NCBI GenBank assembly: GCA_021807585.1 | Contig: JAKBCQ010000084.1 | Span: 1-7,866, forward strand | Direction of reading: 5' to 3' | Source of the DNA: Planctomycetota bacterium | GTDB taxonomy: Bacteria > Planctomycetota > Planctomycetia > Isosphaerales > Isosphaeraceae | Length of the DNA: 7,866 nucleotides | Shown here: positions 1-5,500 of the stretch, one piece after another | Layout of the letters: each line of letters opens with the position of its first letter | How positions within the stretch are numbered: position 1 is the first letter of the stretch | Notes under the pieces: generated by a model | What the model saw: only the letters and a program-made list of their open reading frames with translations | Told to the model about the DNA's origin: nothing | The model's database searches: none | Position numbers and translations under genes: made by a program

Positions 1-663
1 GATCGATCCGTTATTGTCGAGAAATCCGTACGTGTTGTTGTTCGCGGCGATGTAAAACCCCGAAACGACGCCGTGGTTGTTGATGTCGGTCGCTTCGAGC
101 GAAGTCGCGCCGGCGATATTGATCGCGGAGAATGTTTGGTTGGTTATATTGTAGAGATAACCATGATTGTTTCCTTGTGCGTCGGTGTAGAATCCGACGG
201 CCTGGTTTTTATCGTTGACGCCGAGGAGCTGGTTGATGGTCGTCGGCGCCTGGGGGCCGGCGGGGTCGATGACGGTGGTGAAGGAGCCGTTTTTCTCGAC
301 GAAGCCGACGTTGTTTCCATTGTTATCGGCGAAAAAGCCGACGGTTTGCCCCGAGTTGTTGATGCCGGTGACCTGGGTTTGAACCGAAAGGGGGAAATTC
401 TCGTTGGTGTAGTTGGATTGGCCGTAAGGGGGCGCGAGCGTGTAACCCTTGTTGGGGTGTCCGGGGGCGCCGCTGCCGAAATACCCGGCGATGACTCCCG
501 AATTGTTGATGCTGAGCAATTGGTTGAACGTAGGATCAGCGTTGTTGTTGAGCGTCGTGAAGCTGAACTGTTCGGCTCGAGCCGAGGCCGAGGACGCCGC
601 GATCATCAGCGAGGCGAGAGCGAAAGCGCGAAAAGGCGCTTTTGTGTTCAATAATGTGCGCAT
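1..663 (-). CDS. Secreted HAF-repeat protein, N-terminal part (runs off window start)
   Basis: This reading frame is open from an ATG at 663-661 to base 1 (221 codons, no stop), so the gene is cut by the window edge. A Sec signal peptide is clear: Arg2 and Lys8, a hydrophobic stretch at about 11-26, and a likely cut after Ala28-Arg29-Ala30. The mature part has four copies of a glycine/asparagine motif: SINNSGVIAGYF (51-62), GINNSGQTVGFF (100-111), VNDKNQAVGFY (149-159) and DINNHGVVSGFY (193-204). Each is followed 9-18 residues later by a G-[YF]-[LVT] strand, giving a period of roughly 45-50 residues. This matches the HAF family of extracellular repeats, thought to fold as a beta-propeller. 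The protein is rich in Asn, as exported proteins of this type often are. Its ligand and role are unknown. Members in planctomycetes and related bacteria often end in a PEP-CTERM sorting signal, but that end lies outside the window. The start is supported by an AGGAG box 5 bases upstream. Confidence 0.85.
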   Translation of the reverse strand, partial: MRTLLNTKAPFRAFALASLMIAASSASARAEQFSFTTLNNNADPTFNQLLSINNSGVIAGYFGSGAPGHPNKGYTLAPPYGQSNYTNENFPLSVQTQVTGINNSGQTVGFFADNNGNNVGFVEKNGSFTTVIDPAGPQAPTTINQLLGVNDKNQAVGFYTDAQGNNHGYLYNITNQTFSAINIAGATSLEATDINNHGVVSGFYIAANNNTYGFLDNNGSI

Positions 664-668
664 GGAAA

Positions 669-673
669 CTCCT
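669..673 (-). promoter_or_regulatory. Ribosome binding site of the HAF-repeat gene
   Basis: AGGAG on the minus strand lies 5 bases before the ATG at 663. It fixes the start of the secreted HAF-repeat protein and agrees with the signal peptide that begins there. Confidence 0.7.
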
Positions 674-700
674 GGGTTGTGTTTTCAGAGTCGAATTTTT

Positions 701-741
701 GATCGGTGGATTCGATCCGATCCTCAACCCTCGCGGGTGAG
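701..741 (-). repeat. Two adjacent hairpins in the leader of the HAF-repeat gene
   Basis: Bases 701-706 (GATCGG) and 717-722 (CCGATC) form a perfect 6-bp inverted repeat with a 10-base loop. Immediately next to it, CTCAACCC (723-730) and GGGTGAG (735-741) pair with one bulged base around a TCGC loop. On the plus strand the second hairpin is followed by TTTT (742-745), but no plus-strand gene ends here. On the minus strand both lie 38-78 bases upstream of the ATG of the HAF-repeat gene. They could shape its mRNA leader or be chance structure. Confidence 0.35.
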
Positions 742-963
742 TTTTCTCCTCAACAGCAACATGATCAAAGGCGCGACGACCGGACAGAAAAATTCGGAAA
801 TGTGGAAATTGCTTGGAGGGTCTCGTCGTCATCCCCGATTCTTCATGGTTTTTTTTGTTTGAAGCAATCTGTCATGCGAGTAGATCGAGTCGTCGAATCG
901 AGCGTGATTCCCGGGGGTTTGATTTACTTCGGTTATTTATAAGCAAATGACTGTTATGATTGA

Positions 964-2595
964 TTAGGGACGATTGCGGCGGGATTCGGTGGGATTGACG
1001 ACGGTGTTGAGTCCGCTTCGATAGATCGCGAGCGGATTTTGCGCTTTGAGCTTGATGGTACGGTCGGCCCAAGCTTTCGCCGCGGCGGTGAGCACTTTTT
1101 CGGCGGGCTCACCGTGAGCGGCTTTGATCCGCGCCGCGTCGAGATCGGCGAGATAGTCGCGCGAGTCGGGGAGCCTGGGATCGACCGTGACGACGGTCGC
1201 ATTGAGCGTGGCGTCGACGGCTTTGGACCAGGAGCGCGAGTCGACTCCGACGGCTTCGCGCGGGTCGGGAAGGCCTCGGGCGATCGAATCGCGTCGTAAG
1301 GCGATGATTGGATACGCTCGATCGAGCGCGATCCGATCGGCGATATCGGGCGAGACGAGATACGCGAGCAAATCGAACGCGGCTTCGCGTTGTTTCCCGG
1401 TGATTTCCGCCGAAACGCCGATCAGGAGACCGCCGCCGTGGGGGAGGAGGGCTGGAACGTTCAGCTCGTCGATCGTTTCCCAAAGCTTACGATCGGGATC
1501 GTACACGCGATCGGACCCTGGAAGCGGAGCGACGCCGACTTGCGCGGGCTTTTTGTGATCGGTCCAGCGGGAGGCGAATTCGGCGCGATCGATCAACATC
1601 GCGGTGTTTCCCGATCGGAAAGCGGAGCGGGCGGCGTCGGCGTTGAAATCCGCGATTCCTTCGGGTCCGGCGGCACGCAGGGCGCTGATCTTGGCGAGCG
1701 CCTCGACGAACGGCGGCTTGTCGATCCAGGGTTCCAAGGTTGTGGGATTGAAGAGGAAGCAAAATTGATCGCGATGGAGGCCGAGGCTCGCCGCCCGGGC
1801 GAGTAGAGCCGCCAGGCCGACGCCTTCGGGATCATCGCCGAGGGGGAGAGCGATTCCTTGATTCGGGGTTCCGTCGTGATCCCAATCGCGACCGTTGAGG
1901 AACTTCGCGAGCGTATCAAGCCGGTCCCAGGTTGCGGGAGGCGCGAGAAGAACGCCCGCCTTTTTGGCCTCGGCCTTGAGCGCGGGATCGGAGAACGCCT
2001 CGCGGCGATACGCCAAAACGAGCGCCGAGCCGCCGTACGGCATGGCGCGCCGAACGCCGCCGAATTTCAACACTTGTTCACGGATTCCAATTGGAATCTG
2101 AGCGAAAGCGAGGGGATCGGACGACGACGAATCGCTTGAGGCCGGCGGGGAATCGGCGGTTTCGCGCCGCTCGCGCTCCGCGCTCGCCGGCTTCGATTTC
2201 GCGGCGGGTCGAACGAACGAATCGGGGATCTCGCTCAGCCGGCCGGCGGCGACCAGGTCGGCGAAACGATCGCCGGGAAAGAGGATCAGATCGGCGCCGA
2301 TCGACTTATCGGCGGGATCGATTGGTTTGGATTCGATTTTAACTTCGGCGCCGGTCCGTTCGGTCCAATCGCCCTTGACCGCGGCGACGGTCGCGGCCGC
2401 TGAGGAGTCGCCGAGGATGGCGACGGTGACGGTCGTTCCGGCGTGGGGATGAACGCGCGGAGTCGCCTCCTCGGGGGACGTGCCGCAGCCGAACGCGGCG
2501 AGGAGCGCGACGGGTAAAATCGCAAGTCGACGAAGAAACCCCGGCGGCGTCTTCGTCGACTGATTAAGATCGGAATATTTGTGCATAACCTGCAT
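964..2595 (-). CDS. Extracellular solute-binding lipoprotein (ABC-type, family 1-like)
   Basis: This 543-aa protein resembles the substrate-binding component of sugar-type ABC importers. It should be tethered outside the inner membrane and deliver a solute to a permease. The N-terminus has Arg22-Arg23, a hydrophobic core at about 24-35, and Cys37 in an imperfect lipobox (Ala34-Phe35-Gly36-Cys37; Phe at -2 is unusual). The rest has the family's features: an opening beta-strand TVTVAILGD (55-63), YGGSALVLAYRREAF (187-201), a W-x-x-L-x-x-L helix after PPATW (219-223), FRSGNTAML in the middle, and an HGGGLLIGVSA segment followed by a helix ending AYLVSPD. Residues 237-242 read D-W-D-H-D-G, a calcium-loop-like motif. 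Residues about 131-161 are a Ser/Pro/Glu/Arg-rich insert that is probably disordered. No permease or ATPase gene is in view, so the substrate is unknown. The start lies 6 bases after the upstream gene's stop without a good Shine-Dalgarno box, which suggests translational coupling. An alternative ATG sits three codons later (2586). Confidence 0.8.
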   Translation of the reverse strand: MQVMHKYSDLNQSTKTPPGFLRRLAILPVALLAAFGCGTSPEEATPRVHPHAGTTVTVAILGDSSAAATVAAVKGDWTERTGAEVKIESKPIDPADKSIGADLILFPGDRFADLVAAGRLSEIPDSFVRPAAKSKPASAERERRETADSPPASSDSSSSDPLAFAQIPIGIREQVLKFGGVRRAMPYGGSALVLAYRREAFSDPALKAEAKKAGVLLAPPATWDRLDTLAKFLNGRDWDHDGTPNQGIALPLGDDPEGVGLAALLARAASLGLHRDQFCFLFNPTTLEPWIDKPPFVEALAKISALRAAGPEGIADFNADAARSAFRSGNTAMLIDRAEFASRWTDHKKPAQVGVAPLPGSDRVYDPDRKLWETIDELNVPALLPHGGGLLIGVSAEITGKQREAAFDLLAYLVSPDIADRIALDRAYPIIALRRDSIARGLPDPREAVGVDSRSWSKAVDATLNATVVTVDPRLPDSRDYLADLDAARIKAAHGEPAEKVLTAAAKAWADRTIKLKAQNPLAIYRSGLNTVVNPTESRRNRP

Positions 2596-2596
2596 G

Positions 2597-2609
2597 TCGG
2601 CTCAGCCGA
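2597..2609 (-). promoter_or_regulatory. Palindrome at the stop-start junction of the two-gene unit
   Basis: The plus strand reads TCGGCTCAGCCGA, a 13-base near-perfect palindrome with a single central base. On the minus strand it contains the TGA of the 234-aa gene (2604-2602) and ends one base before the ATG of the solute-binding gene (2595). There is no strong ribosome binding site between the genes. A weak hairpin here that is opened by ribosomes terminating on the first gene would fit coupled translation. This role is inferred. Confidence 0.35.
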
Positions 2610-3306
2610 TTCCGACGTCGATTCCGACGTCGATGCCGAGGCGGATTTTGAGTTCGTCGAACTGGTCGTGGTAAACGTCGTCGGTCGAGTGGAGGTGCTC
2701 GGCTTCGGAGATGAACTTGAGGGTGTCGTCGCGTTTCAATCCGGCGTCGATGAGGATCGCCTCGAACGGTTCGAGATCGTGCGCGTAAACGAAAATCAGC
2801 TTATGCTCGTCGAACTGCACCTCCATCGGCCCGGAGGGATTGAGCGCGGCGAGCCCGGCGCAACCGTCGTTCATTAAGAGATCTTCATAATCGTACAAGA
2901 TACTTTTAAGGATAACGGCGTCGATATGTTCGCGGTACATGTCGTCGTGCGCGCCGGGTGCGCTGTCGTGGCTGGATTCCATGACGACGTCGAGTTCTTC
3001 ACCGAGCGGGTCGAGGAGTTCCATGAACACTTCGAAGAGGCGTTCGGAGGAGACGCTCGCGGCGAGCACGGGCATCGTGTTGCCGGTTTCGGGGTCGCGG
3101 TAAAGATCGCGGCGATAACCTTCGCGGGGGACGATGTCGAGACCGAACGACGGCCGGATCGCGTCGGTCAGCGTGAAGTCGCCGTAACGGCCGACACGCA
3201 GATGCGCGTCGAGTTGTTCCTGGCTCAACTCGTCGAAGCTCGTCCGGGGGGCGCGGCTTGAATTGGCTCGCAAAACTCGATCAAGAATGCGTTGGAGAAA
3301 ACTCAT
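2602..3306 (-). CDS. Uncharacterised acidic 234-aa protein in unit with the solute-binding gene
   Basis: I do not recognise a named domain. The protein has no signal peptide or membrane segment, is rich in Asp and Glu, and has one visible Cys, so it is probably soluble and cytoplasmic. The N-terminus MSFLQRILDRVLR looks like an amphipathic helix, followed by a basic Ser/Arg linker (about 14-22) and then a compact fold starting near residue 24. Ordered-looking stretches include LRVGRYGDFTLTDAIRPSFG (36-55), a GNTMPVLAASVSSERLFEVF segment, DVVMESSHD, and EVQFDEHKLIFVYAHDLEPF near the C-terminal third. This style suggests a conserved protein rather than a chance frame, and codon use agrees with its neighbours. 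The C-terminus GIDVGIDVGIG is encoded by a 12-bp tandem repeat. The start is supported by GGAGGAGG at 3326-3319, though the 12-base spacing is long. It sits first in a unit with the binding-protein gene 6 bases downstream. No function is proposed. Confidence 0.8.
   Translation of the reverse strand: MSFLQRILDRVLRANSSRAPRTSFDELSQEQLDAHLRVGRYGDFTLTDAIRPSFGLDIVPREGYRRDLYRDPETGNTMPVLAASVSSERLFEVFMELLDPLGEELDVVMESSHDSAPGAHDDMYREHIDAVILKSILYDYEDLLMNDGCAGLAALNPSGPMEVQFDEHKLIFVYAHDLEPFEAILIDAGLKRDDTLKFISEAEHLHSTDDVYHDQFDELKIRLGIDVGIDVGIG
2608..2643 (-). repeat. 12-bp tandem repeat at the 3' end of the 234-aa gene
   Basis: GATTCCGACGTC occurs twice head to tail (2608-2619 and 2620-2631), followed by a degenerate third unit GATGCCGAGGCG (2632-2643). 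On the minus strand it encodes the last residues (G-I-D-V) x 2 then G-I-G. The unit length is a multiple of three, so copy-number change would keep the frame. Each full unit contains the palindrome GACGTC. Confidence 0.8.
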
Positions 3307-3318
3307 GGAAAGGTGACC

Positions 3319-3326
3319 CCTCCTCC
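3319..3326 (-). promoter_or_regulatory. Ribosome binding site of the 234-aa gene
   Basis: GGAGGAGG on the minus strand is a strong anti-16S match 12 bases upstream of the ATG at 3306. The spacing is longer than the usual 5-9 bases, but no closer candidate exists and no better start codon lies nearby. Confidence 0.6.
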
Positions 3327-3388
3327 GGCGACCATGACAAACGGATGACGATAACGATGAATCCGCGAGCAGTTACGAGTTCACGAGA

Positions 3389-3400
3389 GAGCGATCGCTC
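3389..3400. repeat. Perfect 12-bp palindrome GAGCGATCGCTC
   Basis: The sequence is its own reverse complement and contains the 8-mer GCGATCGC. It lies 83-94 bases upstream of the ATG of the 234-aa gene, in a position where an operator could sit. The same 8-mer also occurs at places with no regulatory context, so the palindrome may simply be one of those copies. Confidence 0.4.
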
Positions 3401-3708
3401 CCCAATTCGCCATCATTGGCCACCGAAATCGGCTACGATTCGACGCGACGCCCGTCCGCCGATCGCAACCCCCTCTCCTTGGACGTTCCTCAGACCGCTC
3501 ATCTTATATATACCATGCCCCGCGAAAAAAATTGGCCTCCGTCGCGAAAATAAATTGAAGCCCGACACGCAACTTGTCGAAGAAAAAATTCCGGACCGAA
3601 ACCGCTACGTCGCGATCTTTCGTTCGATTCCTCGCGATCCACAATCCAGGCAGAACCCGATCGTTTCCTACCACGCATCCGCAATCATCGCTCCGCACGC
3701 CGCCATGA

Positions 3709-3729
3709 TTCAACCGGTCGGTTCAACCG
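3709..3729. repeat. TTCAACCG direct repeat with nested inverted symmetry
   Basis: TTCAACCG occurs at 3709-3716 and 3722-3729, a 13-base period that is slightly over one helical turn. The core alternates AACCG, CGGTT, AACCG (3712-3716, 3719-3723, 3725-3729), so each arm can pair with its neighbour. This is compatible with a regulator-binding site, but no regulator gene is in view. Confidence 0.35.
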
Positions 3730-3751
3730 AACTCGATCGTCCCCTTTAGCG

Positions 3752-3766
3752 GCCGAGCATCTCGGC
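3752..3766 (+). repeat. Perfect hairpin GCCGAG-CAT-CTCGGC
   Basis: A 6-bp GC-rich stem with a 3-base loop. The sequence after it on the plus strand becomes pyrimidine-rich and ends in TTTATTTT about 20 bases later. That is too far and too mixed for a standard intrinsic terminator. It lies between the two copies of an imperfect 15-base repeat. Confidence 0.4.
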
Positions 3767-4125
3767 TCCAATCGCATCTCTCTCTTTATTTTAGAGGAGG
3801 ATTCGGTCGGTACAACGGTTGAGTTCAAAAACGATCGCCGCGACATATCGGCAGCCGCGACGGCGCGATCGCACCCCGCCGGACGCCGTTGAAATCAAGC
3901 CGCGATTCCCCTCTCCTTCCTCCCACCCGCCAAGAAATAAGGTACGACTTCCGCTATGAGAAATCAACATCCACAATGTCGGCACATCCTCAGGCGTACC
4001 GATCGTATGATCCCGCAAAGCGGATGCGCGCCGAGCCCTTCGTTTCCGATTCCCTTCGCCTCTCCTTACTCCCTATTCTACGGCGGATTCGGCCTAATGG
4101 GACTTTGCACGCATGCGGATTCGCG

Positions 4126-4139
4126 TCGGCTACAATCGA
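4126..4139 (+). promoter_or_regulatory. Candidate -10 element TCGGCTACAATCGA
   Basis: TACAAT (4131-4136) matches five of six bases of the sigma-70 -10 consensus. The 14-base context is the same as that of the site at 4372-4385 except for one base. No good -35 box is found at 16-18 bases upstream. If used, it would give holA a leader of about 290 bases. Confidence 0.3.
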
Positions 4140-4371
4140 TTCCTTCGATTTCGACGATCGGCGTGATTCGAGTGATCGTATCGGTTCCCGACCGTTTGAT
4201 CTGTCGGCTCGAGAGCGTCATCGCCGGATCGCATCGCGCGGTCGTTTTGAGCGCGCACGGTCGTCGCGCGGCGGCTCGTCGTCGCTCCGATCGGCGGCGG
4301 TTCCGAATGCGGAGCGTTGCGATCCGATCCGATTCCTTTCGGATCTTCCTCCCATGCGGTTCCGCTCCCGA

Positions 4372-4385
4372 TCGGCTAAAATCGA
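4372..4385 (+). promoter_or_regulatory. Candidate -10 element TCGGCTAAAATCGA upstream of holA
   Basis: TAAAAT (4377-4382) matches five of six bases of the -10 consensus and lies 52 bases upstream of the holA ATG, a sensible distance for its promoter. It is a near copy of the site at 4126-4139. No recognisable -35 box is present at the standard spacing, so the call rests on the -10 match, its position and the repeat. Confidence 0.4.
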
Positions 4386-4434
4386 ACCGTTACAAAAGGC
4401 CGCTCGGACCCCCGAAAAAGACAATAACATAAAC

Positions 4435-5475
4435 ATGAAAGCCATTGATTTTTTAAAGCGGTTCGCGGAGACTCCGTTGGCGCCGTTGTACGTCGTATTC
4501 GGCGACGAGGTTTACCTGCGCCGCGAGGCGATCGAAGCGATCATCAAGTCGGCGCTGGGAGACGACGCCGACGAGCTTGCGATCACGCGGTTCGCGGGCG
4601 AGAAGGCGAAGCTCGCCGACGTCGTCGACGAGGTTCGGACGCTTCCGTTCTTATCGGAACGGAGGGTTGTTTTGGTGGAGGACGCCGACGCTTTCGTCAC
4701 GTCGTTTCGCAAGCCGTTGGAAGCCTACGCCGAAAAGCCTTACGGCGGCGGGGTGCTGGTTCTCTCGGTCAAATCGTGGCCGGCGACAACAAAGCTTTAT
4801 AAGTTGATTGAGCAGACAGGATTAAGTATTGATTGCAAGCCGCTCCCTCCCGGGGATCTGGCGGGTTTGATTGTGCGGATCGCCAAAACGAAGTTCAAAA
4901 CCGAGTTTCACGCCGACGCGGCGCGGTTGCTCGTCGAGCTGGTGGGCGACGAGATCGGCCTGCTCGCATCGGAGGTGGAGAAGCTTTCGACGTTTGTCGG
5001 CAAAGAGCGGGTCGTTCGAGCGGTCGACGTCGCCAAGCTGGTCGAGGCGGGGAGGGTTCAAGAAATTTGGAAGGCGATCGATTCGGCGACTCTGGGAAAC
5101 GTCGACGTCGCTCTCTCGGCGATCGACGGGTTGCTGAATTCGGGGGAGGAGCCGTTGCGCTTGATGGGGGCGATCTCGTCGTCGCTGCGGAAGATCTATC
5201 ACGCGGGGAAGCTGAGGCTCCGCGGTCTTCCTCCCAACGAAGCCTGCAAGGCCGCGGGGATTATGTATTCGGGGGGGATCGAAAAAACGCTTCGTCAGCA
5301 CGCGAGGATGGGCCGAGAACGCGTCGATCGGATACCCGAACTGTTGCTTCGCGCCGATCGTGATTTAAAGGGAGGATCGCAACTTCCGCCGCGGATCATT
5401 CTCGAACGACTGATGCTCGAAATCGCTACCCCTCGAACCGATCTTCCCGCCGAACACGCGGTCGATCGCGGTTGA
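4435..5475 (+). CDS. holA: DNA polymerase III subunit delta
   Basis: The delta subunit is the part of the clamp-loader complex that contacts and opens the beta sliding clamp, letting it be loaded on primed DNA during replication. The 346-aa length is normal for the family. The N-terminus shows the family's opening pattern: a helix ending FLKRF, then the strand PLYVVFGDEVYLRREAIEAI (17-36), where G-D-E-x-x-L replaces a working P-loop because delta does not hydrolyse ATP. RTLPFLSERRVVLVEDAD matches the conserved segment that usually reads as LPFFsdkRlViv. Further on, GGGVLVLSV, LVGDEIGLLASEVEKLS and the C-terminal collar helices (EPLRLMGAISSSLRKIYHAG) agree with HolA. The ATG at 4435 is chosen because recognisable sequence starts there; the frame is open further upstream but low-complexity. 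There is no clear Shine-Dalgarno box, only AAAAAG. The next gene follows after 25 bases on the same strand. Confidence 0.92.
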   Translation: MKAIDFLKRFAETPLAPLYVVFGDEVYLRREAIEAIIKSALGDDADELAITRFAGEKAKLADVVDEVRTLPFLSERRVVLVEDADAFVTSFRKPLEAYAEKPYGGGVLVLSVKSWPATTKLYKLIEQTGLSIDCKPLPPGDLAGLIVRIAKTKFKTEFHADAARLLVELVGDEIGLLASEVEKLSTFVGKERVVRAVDVAKLVEAGRVQEIWKAIDSATLGNVDVALSAIDGLLNSGEEPLRLMGAISSSLRKIYHAGKLRLRGLPPNEACKAAGIMYSGGIEKTLRQHARMGRERVDRIPELLLRADRDLKGGSQLPPRIILERLMLEIATPRTDLPAEHAVDRG

Positions 5476-5488
5476 AGTCCCCGCGAAC

Positions 5489-5492
5489 GGAG
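5489..5492 (+). promoter_or_regulatory. Ribosome binding site of the cytochrome gene
   Basis: GGAG lies 8 bases before the ATG at 5501, inside the 25-base gap after holA. It supports the chosen start, which is also the start of a clear signal peptide. Confidence 0.6.
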
Positions 5493-5500
5493 CTTTTCTT

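Larger units (their letters stand above)
664..963. other. Intergenic leader region between the solute-binding gene and the HAF-repeat gene
   Basis: This 300-base gap lies between two minus-strand genes and contains no convincing gene. Read on the minus strand it holds, in order: an AT-rich patch with a TATAAA (941-936) lacking a good -35 box; a small open frame with a hydrophobic stretch and Arg-rich tail (828-724); an imperfect hairpin (723-741); a perfect 6-bp inverted repeat GATCGG/CCGATC with a 10-base loop (701-722); and the AGGAG box before the next ATG. Neither hairpin is followed by a T-run in the minus direction, so no clear terminator for the binding-protein gene is visible. The last part may be the untranslated leader of the HAF-repeat gene. 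Confidence 0.5.
3307..4434. other. 1.1-kb divergent intergenic region between the 234-aa gene and holA
   Basis: The genes on either side are transcribed away from this region. I see no convincing gene in it: the open frames present encode Arg/Ser/Pro-rich, low-complexity sequence of the kind produced by CGATCG-rich DNA. The holA frame stays open well upstream of its ATG, but that extension shows no family resemblance. Contents seen: a 12-bp palindrome (3389-3400); a TATATA patch (3505-3510); a TTCAACCG direct repeat (3709-3729); a perfect 6-bp hairpin (3752-3766); a 15-base imperfect repeat (3715-3729 and 3804-3818); a GAGGAGG box with no good ORF behind it (3794-3800); a 19-base pure pyrimidine run (3906-3924); and two nearly identical -10-like sites (4126-4139, 4372-4385). 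It probably holds the promoters of both units and possibly an unseen small RNA. Confidence 0.55.

Noticed and set aside
73..654. Plus-strand open frame of 193 codons opposite the HAF-repeat gene
   Set aside because: It is the antisense shadow of the minus-strand gene, which has a signal peptide, repeats and a ribosome binding site.
735..750. Hairpin plus TTTT read as a plus-strand intrinsic terminator
   Set aside because: No plus-strand gene ends upstream of it, the stem has a bulge and the T-run is only four bases.
3258..3749. Plus-strand 163-aa frame upstream of holA
   Set aside because: It overlaps the start of the 234-aa gene on the other strand and has low-complexity content with no ribosome binding site.
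3752..3800. Hairpin with downstream pyrimidines read as a terminator
   Set aside because: The T-rich part begins about 15-20 bases after the stem and is mixed with C, and no gene ends here.
3956..4432. Plus-strand 158-aa frame ending two bases before holA
   Set aside because: The position is operon-like, but there is no ribosome binding site, the composition is Arg/Ser/Pro-rich, and a start in the middle would be needed for any plausible part. It is kept only as a point in the intergenic finding.
3889..4434. N-terminal extension of holA in the same frame
   Set aside because: The 182 added residues are Arg/Ser-rich with no family resemblance, and a 346-aa HolA from 4435 has the normal length.
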